Shown here: piece after piece, positions 28,794 to 37,363 of the stretch | Position numbering within the stretch: position 1 is the first letter of the stretch | Layout of the letters: each line of letters starts with the position of its first letter | Source of the DNA: Bog-159 sp050008575 | Lineage (GTDB): Bacteria > Acidobacteriota > Terriglobia > Bryobacterales > Bryobacteraceae | DNA: 64,000 nt | Direction: 5' to 3' | NCBI GenBank assembly: GCA_050008575.1 | Contig: JBEKMJ010000004.1 | Span: 124,001 to 188,000, forward strand | Position numbers and translations under genes: made by a program | Notes under the pieces: generated by a model | What the model saw: only the letters and a program-made list of their open reading frames with translations | Databases searched by the model: none | Told to the model about the DNA's origin: nothing

Positions 28794-29530
28794 AAAAGCT
28801 GATTGTTTACGATCTGGACGGCACACTCGCCGAAAGTAAGTCGTCTCTTGACCCTGAAATGTCGACGCGTCTGCACGACCTTCTCGGTGTCGTCAAAGTG
28901 GCGATCATTTCCGGAGGCGATTGGCCCCAGTTCGAAAAACAGGTACTCTCCCATCTTCCCCAGGACGAACGCCTGGCAAACCTATCCATTCTTCCCACCT
29001 GCGGAACAAAGTTTTTCCGGTATAACGGGGGCTGGAAAAAGTTGTACTCGGAAGATTTCACCGCGGGCGAAAAGGAGAAGATTGCAAGCTCGCTGGAGAA
29101 GGCGGTTGCACAAGCGGGCTTCAAGGCCGCGAAGGTCTGGGGAGAAGTAATTGAAGACCGGGGAAGCCAGATCACATTTTCCGCATTGGGCCAGCAGGCC
29201 CCACTGGAAGAAAAGGACAAATGGGACCCCGATTACGCCAAGCGGAAGAAGATCAAGGCCATCCTGGACACCCTGATTCCCGATTTTTCCGTCCGCATGG
29301 GTGGCGCGACATCCATCGATGTCACCAAGCCTGGCATTGACAAAGCATACGGAATCCGAAAGCTGCGAGACATCCTGGGCATTTCGCTCGAAGAGATGAT
29401 TTTCATAGGCGATGCCTTGTTCCCGGGCGGGAACGACTATCCGGCCAAAGAAGCGGGCGTGGTTTCCATTGCGGTTCGAGGTCCGCGGGAAACGAAACCG
29501 GTTACAGAGGCAATCATCGCTTGTTTATGA
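28790..29530 (+). CDS. HAD-family phosphatase, phosphomannomutase-like
   Basis: The ATG at 28790 overlaps the manA stop. The 246-residue product begins MKKLIVYDLDGTLAESK, the HAD motif I with nucleophile Asp8 and Asp10. IISGGDWPQFEKQ is motif II-like, and IFIGDALFPGGNDYPA matches motif IV. The layout is that of type IIB HAD proteins, the fold shared with eukaryotic phosphomannomutase (PMM) and sugar phosphatases. Since it sits between manA and a mannoside phosphorylase, a phosphomannomutase role converting mannose-1-phosphate and mannose-6-phosphate is a reasonable inference; a plain sugar phosphatase is the alternative. Confidence 0.85.
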   Translation: MKKLIVYDLDGTLAESKSSLDPEMSTRLHDLLGVVKVAIISGGDWPQFEKQVLSHLPQDERLANLSILPTCGTKFFRYNGGWKKLYSEDFTAGEKEKIASSLEKAVAQAGFKAAKVWGEVIEDRGSQITFSALGQQAPLEEKDKWDPDYAKRKKIKAILDTLIPDFSVRMGGATSIDVTKPGIDKAYGIRKLRDILGISLEEMIFIGDALFPGGNDYPAKEAGVVSIAVRGPRETKPVTEAIIACL

Positions 29531-30633
29531 ATGGATTTCAGCTACAACGTCTGGGGTTGGTGATGGAGCCGGAGCCGGGTAATCCCCAGGAGGTGGAGGG
29601 CGTCCTGAATCCGGCTGCCGCGCGTGGTCCCGATGGCAATCTCTATCTGTTCCCGCGGCTGGTCGCGCGAGGGAATTACTCGCGCATCGGCATTGCACGG
29701 GTGAAGTTCAATGCGGCGGGCGACCCGGTAGGGGCCGAGCGGATGGGCATCGCGTTGGAGCCGGAAGCCGATTATGAGCGGCGGCCCGACGGCGGCGGTG
29801 GCTGCGAGGACCCGCGTATCGCGTTTGTGGAGCCGCTCCAGCGCTACGTGATGACTTACACGGCATTTTCGGACCAGGGCCCACGGATCGCCTTTGCCAT
29901 GTCGGCGGACCTGTTTCACTGGCAGCGCCTGGGGCTGGCGACGTTTGCTCCTTATCACGGCATCCATATCGGCGACGTGGACGACAAAGATGCCAGTCTC
30001 TTCCCCATCGCCATCCCCGATCCATCCGGGCAACCGGAGCTGGCGATGCTCCACCGGCCGCTCTTTCCCGGCACGCGCCCCGAGGATACCGTACGCCAGC
30101 CCGCATTCCGTGAAGTGGATCTCGATCACGAGAGCATCTGGATTTCCTACTGCAAGATGGCCCTGGAGGGGCGGGAACCGTATCGCCTCCGCAAGTTTAC
30201 CCGTCATCACCGGCTGGCGGCTCCCGTGTCTCCCTGGGAGCGGCTCAAGATCGGCGGCGGCACTCCGCCCATCCTCACGCGGCACGGCTGGCTGATCGTT
30301 TACCACGGCGTGCGCGAAGTCGTGGACCCGAGCCCGGGACACCAGCTTTGCTACGCAGCCGGGGTGATGGTGTTCTCGAAGGAGCATCCGCTGGTGGTCC
30401 GCTATCGTTCGCCGGAGCCTGTGTTGACGCCGGCGCTGCCGCAAGAACTCAGCGGTACCGTCGCCAACGTGGTATTTCCCACCGGCATCGACCGGCGCGA
30501 CGATCTCGGCCAGCCGCAGCGCTTGGATGTCTATTACGGGATGGCCGACAGGCGGATCGGCGCGGCACGCCTTGATGTGCCGGACTTCTTGCCCCCGGGA
30601 GGACCCGCCGACCCGCCGGAGGCGAAGGTGTAG
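29527..30633 (+). CDS. GH130-family mannoside phosphorylase
   Basis: ATG 29527 overlaps the previous stop (ATGA); the TTG at 29521 is not needed. The 368-residue protein has GH130 hallmarks: NPAAARGPDGNLYLFPR, GGCEDPRIAFVE, GDVDDKDASLFP, the phosphate and substrate-site GGGTPPI, and VVFPTG near the end. GH130 enzymes cleave beta-1,4- or beta-1,2-mannosides with phosphate, giving mannose-1-phosphate. This product fits the neighbouring HAD/PMM-like and ManA proteins, which would carry it to fructose-6-phosphate, a phosphoketolase substrate. The exact linkage cannot be read. A few members of the family are simple hydrolases. Confidence 0.9.
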   Translation: MNGFQLQRLGLVMEPEPGNPQEVEGVLNPAAARGPDGNLYLFPRLVARGNYSRIGIARVKFNAAGDPVGAERMGIALEPEADYERRPDGGGGCEDPRIAFVEPLQRYVMTYTAFSDQGPRIAFAMSADLFHWQRLGLATFAPYHGIHIGDVDDKDASLFPIAIPDPSGQPELAMLHRPLFPGTRPEDTVRQPAFREVDLDHESIWISYCKMALEGREPYRLRKFTRHHRLAAPVSPWERLKIGGGTPPILTRHGWLIVYHGVREVVDPSPGHQLCYAAGVMVFSKEHPLVVRYRSPEPVLTPALPQELSGTVANVVFPTGIDRRDDLGQPQRLDVYYGMADRRIGAARLDVPDFLPPGGPADPPEAKV

Positions 30634-30656
30634 TGCCCCGATCGGCGAAAGCGAAC

Positions 30657-32090
30657 ATGGCTGGAACATCCAATCCTGCAAACCTCGGCGCGGTGATCTC
30701 GGTGCGCGGCAGTGTCGTAGACATACGGTTCGACGCACATTTGCCGCCCATCTACTCGTTACTGCACGCCAAGGGCGGGAAGATTGCCATTGAGGTCTTG
30801 GCCCAGCTCGACGCGCAATGCGTGCGTGGAATCGCGCTGACCCCCACCGAAGGACTCGTGCGCGGCAGCGCAGTGGAAGACACGGGCGGTCCGCTGCAGG
30901 CGCCGGTCGGCAAGGGAACTCTCTCGCGAATGTTCGACGTTTTCGGCAACGCCATCGACCGCCAAACCGCGCCGGCGGATGTCCAGTGGCGCTCCGTGCA
31001 TCGGGAGCCGCCCGCGTTGGCACGGCGTTCCACGAAGTCCGAGATCTTCGAGACGGGTATCAAGGTCATCGATGTGTTGGTGCCGCTCGAGCGGGGCGGC
31101 AAGTCCGGTCTATTCGGCGGAGCGGGTGTAGGTAAGACCGTCTTGCTCACCGAAATGATCCACAACATGATCGAGCACCAGAAGGGTGTCAGCATTTTTT
31201 GCGGAATCGGCGAACGCTGCCGCGAGGGCGAGGAACTTTACCGTGACATGAAGGCGGCCGGCGTACTGCCGAACATGGCGATGGTGTACGGACAGATGAA
31301 CGAACCGCCGGGCAGCCGGTTCCGCGTGGGTCTCGCCGCGCTGACGATGTGCGAGTATTTCAGGGACGACGAGCATCGCGACGTACTGCTGCTGATCGAT
31401 AATATCTTCCGCTTCATTCAGGCCGGCATGGAGGTATCCGGCCTGATGGGCCAAATGCCGTCGCGCCTGGGCTATCAGCCTACCATGGGAACCGAGCTAT
31501 CGGGGCTGGAGGAGCGCATCGCCAACACCGATACCGGCGCCATCACATCCATTCAGGCGGTGTACGTGCCCGCGGACGATTTGACCGACCCGGCGGCGGT
31601 GCATACGTTTTCGCATCTCTCGACGTCCATCGTGCTTTCGCGCAAGCGGGCGAGTGAGGGACTTTACCCGGCCATCGATCTGCTGCAATCCAACTCCAAA
31701 ATGGCTACGCCCGGCATCGTCGGCGACCGGCATTATCTGCTGGCGCAGGAAATCAGGCGGACGCTTGCGCAGTACGAAGACCTCAAGGACATCATCGCCA
31801 TGCTCGGCCTGGAGCAACTGGCGCCGGAAGATCGGATGGTAGTCGCCCGCGCCCGGCGGCTGGAGCGATTCCTTACGCAGCCGTTTTTCGCCACCGAGCA
31901 GTTTAGCGGGATCAAGGGCAAACTCGTCAGCCTCAAAGATTCGCTGGATGGCTGCGAACGAATCCTGCGCGATGAATTCAAAGACTATCCCGAGAGCGCG
32001 CTCTATATGATCGGGGCGATTGGCGAAGCGAAGAAGCCCGCGCCGAAACCGGAGGCCGAACATGCCGCAGCCGGCACGCATGCGTCTTAA
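30657..32090 (+). CDS. atpD: N-type ATPase subunit beta
   Basis: A catalytic F1-like beta subunit (477 residues), first in the N-ATPase order atpDCQRBEFAG. Walker A GGAGVGKT is at about residues 154-161, followed by GERCREGEELYRDMKAAGV, the Walker B region DVLLLIDNIFRF, and MGTELSGLEERI. It synthesises or, as expected for N-ATPases, hydrolyses ATP. ATG 30657 is preferred to the GTG at 30633, which overlaps the GH130 stop. It differs from housekeeping beta subunits in small insertions and in LIDNIFRFIQAGMEVSGLMGQ. The gene follows a carbohydrate operon by only 23 bases, with no terminator between. Confidence 0.96.
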   Translation: MAGTSNPANLGAVISVRGSVVDIRFDAHLPPIYSLLHAKGGKIAIEVLAQLDAQCVRGIALTPTEGLVRGSAVEDTGGPLQAPVGKGTLSRMFDVFGNAIDRQTAPADVQWRSVHREPPALARRSTKSEIFETGIKVIDVLVPLERGGKSGLFGGAGVGKTVLLTEMIHNMIEHQKGVSIFCGIGERCREGEELYRDMKAAGVLPNMAMVYGQMNEPPGSRFRVGLAALTMCEYFRDDEHRDVLLLIDNIFRFIQAGMEVSGLMGQMPSRLGYQPTMGTELSGLEERIANTDTGAITSIQAVYVPADDLTDPAAVHTFSHLSTSIVLSRKRASEGLYPAIDLLQSNSKMATPGIVGDRHYLLAQEIRRTLAQYEDLKDIIAMLGLEQLAPEDRMVVARARRLERFLTQPFFATEQFSGIKGKLVSLKDSLDGCERILRDEFKDYPESALYMIGAIGEAKKPAPKPEAEHAAAGTHAS

Positions 32091-32469
32091 GATTCTCCTG
32101 CCTTTCGGAATCTTCGCCGAGGAAGCCGGCGTCTCGCGCATCGTTGCGGAGACCCGCGAGGGATCGTTCGGACTCCTGCCACACCGGCTGGACTGCGTGG
32201 CGGCGCTCGCGCCCGGGATTCTGACTTATGAAAACGAGGGGCAAGGCGAGGTCTATGCGGCGGTCGATGCAGGCGTGCTGGTGAAGACCGGCTTGGACGT
32301 GCTGGTCTCCGTGCGCCGGGCAATCGGCGGAACGGACCTCGGCCAACTGCACGCGTTGGTGGAGAAGGAGTTTCTGACCCTGGACGAACGGGAACAGAGC
32401 GTCCGCTCGGTAATGGCGAAAATGGAGAGCGATTTCATCAGCCGCCTGGCGGAGTTTCACCATGAATGA
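32062..32469 (+). CDS. atpC: N-type ATPase subunit epsilon
   Basis: ATG 32062 has GGAGG six bases upstream and lies inside the last 29 bases of atpD. The 135-residue product starts MPQPARMRLKILLPFGIFA and has the epsilon beta-sandwich pattern (REGSFGLLPHRLDCVAALAPGILTYE, AAVDAGVLVKTGLDVLVSV), followed by a short helical part. This central-stalk subunit links the rotor with gamma. Second place in the operon matches the known N-ATPase gene order, unlike standard atp operons where atpC is last. Confidence 0.92.
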   Translation: MPQPARMRLKILLPFGIFAEEAGVSRIVAETREGSFGLLPHRLDCVAALAPGILTYENEGQGEVYAAVDAGVLVKTGLDVLVSVRRAIGGTDLGQLHALVEKEFLTLDEREQSVRSVMAKMESDFISRLAEFHHE

Positions 32470-32770
32470 CAAATCATTCAGCCGGCAGATCGCCGCGAAG
32501 GCGGCGCGCAAGCTCAAGGCGCGGCGCAACTCCAAGCAGGGCGTCTGGTTTGGCTTGGGCATGATGGGGCTGGTGGGCTGGTCGGTAGTGGTTCCGACGC
32601 TGCTCGGAACGGCGTTCGGTATCTGGCTGGACAAGCGTGGTCCAGGGCGGATTTCATGGACGCTAACGTTTCTGGTCGTTGGCCTGGTCATCGGCTGTTT
32701 GAACGCCTGGCATTGGGTGAGCAAGGAGGACAAGGAGATGCGAGACGAACAGGAGAATAAGGATGACTGA
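32462..32770 (+). CDS. atpQ: N-type ATPase accessory membrane protein AtpQ (AtpI/AtpZ-like)
   Basis: A 102-residue protein overlapping atpC by eight bases. A basic N-terminus (KAARKLKARRNSKQ) is followed by two membrane helices (about 28-57 and 64-86), the second preceded by GIWLDKRGPGRISWT, the AtpI/AtpZ-type loop. The acidic tail (KEDKEMRDEQENKDD) stays in the cytosol. AtpI-type proteins help assemble or insert the c-ring or transport divalent cations. The position between atpC and atpR identifies it as AtpQ of N-ATPase operons. Confidence 0.88.
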   Translation: MNDKSFSRQIAAKAARKLKARRNSKQGVWFGLGMMGLVGWSVVVPTLLGTAFGIWLDKRGPGRISWTLTFLVVGLVIGCLNAWHWVSKEDKEMRDEQENKDD

Positions 32771-33074
32771 AGTTCTTGGTATGGCGCTCGCTCTGGCGGG
32801 TGGCGTCCTGCTCGGCGCGACATTCTTCGGCGGACTTTGGTGGACGGTTCGCAGGGGTATTTCGTCCAAACAGCCGGCGCTGTTGTTTCTGGGCAGCGTG
32901 TTGCTGAGAACCGGCATGGCCCTGGCGGGTTTCTATCTTATCGCGCGCGGCGATTGGGAAAGGCTGCTGGCGAGCCTGCTGGGATTCATCATGGCACGCC
33001 TTTTCGCGACCCGCCTCGCTCGCGCGGCCGGAAAGCCAACCCATCTGGAACAGGCGGCCAGCCATGCACCTTAG
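32763..33074 (+). CDS. atpR: N-type ATPase subunit AtpR
   Basis: A 103-residue hydrophobic protein with about three membrane helices, overlapping atpQ by eight bases and atpB by eleven. It carries FFGGLWWTVRRGISSKQPALLF and LLRTGMALAGFYLIARGDW; conserved Arg residues placed in or near the membrane are typical of AtpR. This subunit is found only with N-type ATPases and has been suggested to interact with the c-ring. Its presence is the best single marker that the operon is an N-ATPase rather than the housekeeping enzyme. Confidence 0.9.
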   Translation: MTEVLGMALALAGGVLLGATFFGGLWWTVRRGISSKQPALLFLGSVLLRTGMALAGFYLIARGDWERLLASLLGFIMARLFATRLARAAGKPTHLEQAASHAP

Positions 33075-33756
33075 TCCCGACCAGGTGGTCTTCTGGCAGC
33101 ACGGGTTTTTCAAACTTAATGCCACCATTGTATTCACGTGGGCACTGATGCTGGTGCTGGCCGGCGGTTCCGGACTGATCGCGCGCAACCTTTCCACCGG
33201 CCTCGAACGTTCCCGCTGGCAGAACCTTCTGGAGATTATCGTCACCGGTATCGGGAAGCAGATTGAAGACGCCGGTCTGAGCGAACCGCGGAAATATCTC
33301 GGCTTTCTAGGAACGCTTTTTCTGTTTATCGCCACAGCCAGCCTCTGTAACGTCATTCCAGGCTACCAGACGCCGACCGCTTCACTGTCGACCACGGCGG
33401 CGCTCGCGTTGTGCGTGTTTGTGGCAGTGCCGTTCTTTGGTATCGGTGAGCAGGGGGTGGGCAACTACCTCAAGTCCTATATGAAGCCGACCTTCTTCAT
33501 GCTGCCATTCAACATCATCAGCGAACTTTCGCGCACGCTGGCATTGGCCATCCGTTTGTTCGGCAATATGATGAGCGGGGCGATGATTGTCGGCATCCTG
33601 CTGACGATTACGCCCTTCATCTTCCCGATCGTCATGACGCTGCTCGGGCAACTCACCGGCATGGTGCAAGCCTATATCTTCAGCATCCTGGCGACAGTCT
33701 ACATCGCAGCCGGAACGCGGGTCCGCAAACCCAAGGCGGAACCCGTCGAGAAATGA
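33064..33756 (+). CDS. atpB: N-type ATPase subunit a
   Basis: A 230-residue membrane subunit forming the ion half-channels. Several hydrophobic helices are visible; the essential arginine is Arg164 in LSRTLALAIRLFGNMMSG, and the last long helix pair (FPIVMTLLGQLTGMVQAYIFSILATVYIAAG) carries the Gln that faces it. It starts within atpR and is followed after 31 bases by atpE, which has its own strong binding site. Ions move between this subunit and the c-ring carboxylate. Confidence 0.94.
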   Translation: MHLSPDQVVFWQHGFFKLNATIVFTWALMLVLAGGSGLIARNLSTGLERSRWQNLLEIIVTGIGKQIEDAGLSEPRKYLGFLGTLFLFIATASLCNVIPGYQTPTASLSTTAALALCVFVAVPFFGIGEQGVGNYLKSYMKPTFFMLPFNIISELSRTLALAIRLFGNMMSGAMIVGILLTITPFIFPIVMTLLGQLTGMVQAYIFSILATVYIAAGTRVRKPKAEPVEK

Positions 33757-33787
33757 AGTATGAACTACCAATGCAAAAGGAGATTCT

Positions 33788-34069
33788 ATGGATAGCATAA
33801 CCATTATTGCCGTGGCATCGATTGTCATCGCCGGCATTACCACCGGTTTCGGAACTATGGGACCCGCGCTGGCGGAAGGGAGGTCGGTGGCCACGGCGTT
33901 GAGTTCGCTGGCCCAGCAGCCGGATGCCTCCGCTACCATCACGCGGACGTTGTTCGTGGGCCTGGCGATGATCGAGTCCACGGCTATCTACTGTTTCGTG
34001 GTTTCCATGATTCTGATCTTCGCCAACCCGTTCTGGAACCACGTCATCGCGCAAGCCGCGAAGAAGTAA
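33788..34069 (+). CDS. atpE: N-type ATPase subunit c, with a two-carboxylate site
   Basis: The 93-residue hairpin protein forms the rotor ring. AAAAGGAG just upstream is the best binding site in the operon, as expected for the subunit needed in most copies. The polar loop is SLAQQPDA. The ion site in helix 2 is IESTAIY: Glu63, Ser64, Thr65 and Tyr68, as in the sodium-binding Ilyobacter ring (ESTGIY). In helix 1 the position of the sodium-ligand Gln is Glu30 (GPALAEG). This pair of carboxylates is compatible with proton binding, and the coupling ion is therefore undecided. Confidence 0.94.
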   Translation: MDSITIIAVASIVIAGITTGFGTMGPALAEGRSVATALSSLAQQPDASATITRTLFVGLAMIESTAIYCFVVSMILIFANPFWNHVIAQAAKK

Positions 34070-34073
34070 CGTC

Positions 34074-34919
34074 ATGTTAGCCGATTGGTTCACTATCGTT
34101 GCGCAGGCGCTCAACTTTCTCATCCTGGTTTGGTTGATGAAGCGGTTCCTGTACAAGCCCGTGCTGCACGCCATCGACGAGCGGGAGAAGCGCATCGCCG
34201 CGGAACTCGCGAACGCCGACGCGAAGAAAACCGAAGCTCAAAAGGAGCACGACGAATTCCAGCACAAGAACGAGGATTTCGATCGCGAGCGCGCCACGCT
34301 ATTGAGCAAAGCGGCCGGCGACGCGCAGGCTGAACGCCAGCGGCTCCTCGACGAAGCGCGGAAAGCCGCCGCGGATTTAAGTGCAAAACGGCAGGAAACA
34401 TTGCAAAACGAAGAACAGGACTTACATCTGGCAATCCGCCGCCGGACGCAGCAGGAAGTATTTGCCATCGCGCGCAAGGCGCTGGCCGACCTCGCCACGG
34501 TGAGCCTGGAAGAACGCCTGGGCGAGGTATTCACGCGGCGTTTGCGGGAGATGGACGGCAAGGGAAAAGCAGGCCTCGGCGAGGCCCTGAAGACAGCCTC
34601 CGGTCCCGCGGTGGTGCGCAGCGCGTTCGACCTGCCGGCGGAGCAACGCGCCGCCATCCAAAACGCGCTCAACGAAACCTTTTCGGCTGAAGTCCGCGTC
34701 CGGTTCGAGACCGCGCCAGACCTGGTCGGCGGCATTGAACTCACTACGAACGGACAAAAGGTGGCTTGGAGCATTGCGGATTATCTGGCATCCATGGAAA
34801 AAAGCGTCGGCGAACTTATGAAAGAGAAGGATAAGCCCGCGGCCAAAGCCGAGCCTGAACCCGAAGCCAAGATTGAGCCTAAACCGGAAGAACTCAACCT
34901 CGTAGCAAAGGGCCAATGA
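34074..34919 (+). CDS. atpF: N-type ATPase subunit b with delta-like C-terminal domain
   Basis: At 281 residues this is well above the about 160 of a usual b subunit. Residues 5-25 form the membrane helix, 30-150 a long charged coiled coil, and about 185-245 contain LPAEQRAAIQNAL then APDLVGGIELTTNGQKVAWS, which resembles the delta-subunit end (a Gly-Gly turn after a hydrophobic pair, then a beta strand). A Lys/Glu/Pro-rich tail follows. The operon has no separate atpH, so this protein probably serves as both b and delta stator. The gene starts four bases after atpE. Confidence 0.9.
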   Translation: MLADWFTIVAQALNFLILVWLMKRFLYKPVLHAIDEREKRIAAELANADAKKTEAQKEHDEFQHKNEDFDRERATLLSKAAGDAQAERQRLLDEARKAAADLSAKRQETLQNEEQDLHLAIRRRTQQEVFAIARKALADLATVSLEERLGEVFTRRLREMDGKGKAGLGEALKTASGPAVVRSAFDLPAEQRAAIQNALNETFSAEVRVRFETAPDLVGGIELTTNGQKVAWSIADYLASMEKSVGELMKEKDKPAAKAEPEPEAKIEPKPEELNLVAKGQ

Positions 34920-34922
34920 ACA

Positions 34923-36470
34923 ATGGAATCTGAGAGCCTGCGGAGCGATTTCGACCGCGCGTTTGCTGGAATCGGCCGGGTGCGCGAGGCATTCACGCCG
35001 GCACTGACGCCACGGGAAGTGGGCGCCATCACCAGTGTGGCTACCGGCATCGCGAAGGTGTCGGGTCTTCCCGGCGTGGGCTTCGATGAGTTGGTAATTT
35101 TTCCCGGCGGCGTGCTGGGCATTGCGTTCAACGTGGACCCGGACGAAATTGGCGTCGTGCTGCTGGGCGAATACTCGCATCTGTACGCAGGCGACGAAGT
35201 GCAGCGTACCGGCCGGGTCATGGACGTGGGCGTGGGCGATGGATTACTGGGACGCGTCATCGACCCGCTCGGCCGGCCGCTCGATGGCAAAGGTCCGGTC
35301 TCGTCAAGCAAGCGGCTGCCCGTGGAACGCCCGGCCCCAGCCATCATGGACCGCGCGGCCGTTACGGTGCCTCTCCAGACCGGCCTCATGGTCATCGACG
35401 CGCTCATCCCCGTTGGGCGCGGCCAGCGCGAGTTGATTCTCGGCGACCGGCAGACGGGCAAGACCGCTATTGCGACCGACACCATCTTCAACCAGCGCGG
35501 CCGGAACGTGCTGTGCGTTTATTGCGCTATCGGCCAGCGCGCGTCCGCGGTCGCGAAGACCGTGGCGAACCTGCGGGAAAAGGGCGCCATGGATTACACC
35601 GTCGTGGTGGTGAGCGAGGGCAACGACCCGCCCGGCCTCGCTTACATCGCGCCTTACGCCGCCACCAGCATCGCGGAGTTTTTCATGGAAGCGGGCCGGG
35701 ATGTGCTGATCGTTTACGACGACCTCGTGCAGCACGCGCGCTCCTACCGCGAACTCTCGCTGCTGCTGCGCCGCCCGCCTGGCCGGGAAGCCTTTCCCGG
35801 CGACATCTTTTATATTCACTCGCGGCTGCTGGAACGCGCCACGCACTTGCGCAAGGAACTGGGCGGCGGATCGCTCACCGCGCTGCCCATCATCGAAACC
35901 GAAGCGCAGGATATTTCCGCCTATATTCCGACCAATTTGATTTCCATCACGGATGGGCAGATCTACCTCTCACCGTCGCTCTTCGAATTGGGCGTACTGC
36001 CCGCGGTGGATGTGGGAAAATCCGTTTCGCGCGTGGGCGGGCAAGCGCAACTGGCCGCCTACCGCGCGGTGGCGGGCGACCTTAAGCTCGCCTACGCGCA
36101 GTTTGAGGAACTCGAGACCTTTTCCCGCTTCGGAGCCCGCCTGGATGCGGACACGCGCAAAACCATCGAACATGGGCGGCGCATCCGCGCGTGCCTCAAA
36201 CAGCCGGAATTCTCCCCGGTCTCCGTGCCCGCGCAAATCGCCGTGTTGCTGGCGTTGACCGCGGGGCTCTTCGACCTTGTGCCGCTGGATCGAATGACGG
36301 ACGCCGAACACGCGCTATGCGAGGCCGCGGCGGATATCCCCGCGGAGGTTCGTGAGCGGCTGGATACCGCCGCCAAACTGAGCGGCGAGGATCGCAAAGC
36401 GATTGTCGAAATCGCGCGCAAATCGCTTGCCGGCTTCCAGCCCAAGCCTGCACCCGAGAAGAAATCATGA
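34923..36470 (+). CDS. atpA: N-type ATPase subunit alpha
   Basis: A 515-residue alpha subunit. The Walker A is GDRQTGKT at about 174-181, with GQRASAVAKTVANL, DVLIVYDDLVQHARSYRELSL, and SLFELGVLPAVDVGKSVSRVGG downstream. Alpha subunits bind nucleotide without turning it over and pair with beta in the hexamer. The first 30 residues are shortened and less basic than in housekeeping alpha, in keeping with a changed stator contact. Its stop overlaps the atpG ATG. Confidence 0.96.
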   Translation: MESESLRSDFDRAFAGIGRVREAFTPALTPREVGAITSVATGIAKVSGLPGVGFDELVIFPGGVLGIAFNVDPDEIGVVLLGEYSHLYAGDEVQRTGRVMDVGVGDGLLGRVIDPLGRPLDGKGPVSSSKRLPVERPAPAIMDRAAVTVPLQTGLMVIDALIPVGRGQRELILGDRQTGKTAIATDTIFNQRGRNVLCVYCAIGQRASAVAKTVANLREKGAMDYTVVVVSEGNDPPGLAYIAPYAATSIAEFFMEAGRDVLIVYDDLVQHARSYRELSLLLRRPPGREAFPGDIFYIHSRLLERATHLRKELGGGSLTALPIIETEAQDISAYIPTNLISITDGQIYLSPSLFELGVLPAVDVGKSVSRVGGQAQLAAYRAVAGDLKLAYAQFEELETFSRFGARLDADTRKTIEHGRRIRACLKQPEFSPVSVPAQIAVLLALTAGLFDLVPLDRMTDAEHALCEAAADIPAEVRERLDTAAKLSGEDRKAIVEIARKSLAGFQPKPAPEKKS

Positions 36471-37363
36471 GCGACACCACGGCCAGTCTGCGTCGAAAGA
36501 TCGGCAGCGCCGGAGATCTCGAATCCGTCGTCCGTACGATGAAGGCGGTGGCCGCGTCGAGCATCGGACAATATGAAAAATCGGTGAGCGCGTTGGCCGA
36601 TTACTATCGCGCCGTGGAACTCGGGTTGGGCGCATGCTTCCGGGCAAGTGGGCCGGAGCCTTTGGTTCCGGAACGGAAAGGACAAACCGATGCGGGTGCG
36701 ATTGGCGCTGTCGTATTCGGTTCCGACCAGGGACTGGTGGGCCAGTTCAATGAAGTGGTGGCGGATTATGCGATCAAAACACTCGCGGCTCTTCCCGGCA
36801 AACCCAAAGTCTGGGCCGTCGGTGAGCGTGTGCATGAGCGGCTGGAGGAGGCCGGCCTTGCGCCGATCGGAATCTTCGCTGTGCCGAATTCCGTCAAGGC
36901 CATCGCGCCGCTAGTCGGTCGGATTCAAATCGAAAGCGAAGCGCATCGGGCGAAACGCGAGTATGCGCGTCTTTACGTGTTTCATAACCGCCCGCAATCC
37001 GGGGCGCTCTACGAGCCAGTCAGCCAGCGTTTGTTGCCGCTCGACGCGCAATGGGAGCAAGGCCTGGCCAAGGTCCGCTGGCCGGCCGGGAACCTGCCCG
37101 AAATCATGTGCGCTGGCAGCACGACTCTGCGCGCGCTGCTCCGCGAGTATCTGTTTATCTCGCTGTTTCGGGCGTGCGCCGAATCTCTCTCGAGCGAGAA
37201 CGCCAGCCGCCTGGCGGCCATGCAGCGCGCCGAAAAAAACATCGACGAATTGCTGGAGGATCTCAACCGGACGTTCCATCGTTTGCGCCAAAGCGGCATC
37301 GATGAGGAACTGTTCGACGTCGTCTCCGGCTTCGAAGCACTAACAACGAAGGGATCAAAATGA
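36467..37363 (+). CDS. atpG: N-type ATPase subunit gamma
   Basis: A 298-residue gamma, the central shaft. The N-terminus SLRRKIGSAGDLESVVRTMK and C-terminus SSENASRLAAMQRAEKNIDE plus LLEDLNRTFHRLRQSGIDEE are the two long coiled-coil helices. The middle is more diverged (VFGSDQGLVGQFNEVV is conserved). It starts at an ATGA overlapped with atpA and ends at an ATGA overlapped with ppk2. It closes the N-ATPase gene set; no delta gene follows. Confidence 0.94.
   Translation: MSDTTASLRRKIGSAGDLESVVRTMKAVAASSIGQYEKSVSALADYYRAVELGLGACFRASGPEPLVPERKGQTDAGAIGAVVFGSDQGLVGQFNEVVADYAIKTLAALPGKPKVWAVGERVHERLEEAGLAPIGIFAVPNSVKAIAPLVGRIQIESEAHRAKREYARLYVFHNRPQSGALYEPVSQRLLPLDAQWEQGLAKVRWPAGNLPEIMCAGSTTLRALLREYLFISLFRACAESLSSENASRLAAMQRAEKNIDELLEDLNRTFHRLRQSGIDEELFDVVSGFEALTTKGSK

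Noticed and set aside
29542..31023. 493-residue minus-strand frame across the GH130/atpD junction
   Set aside because: It opposes two well-supported overlapping genes and has no recognisable domains.
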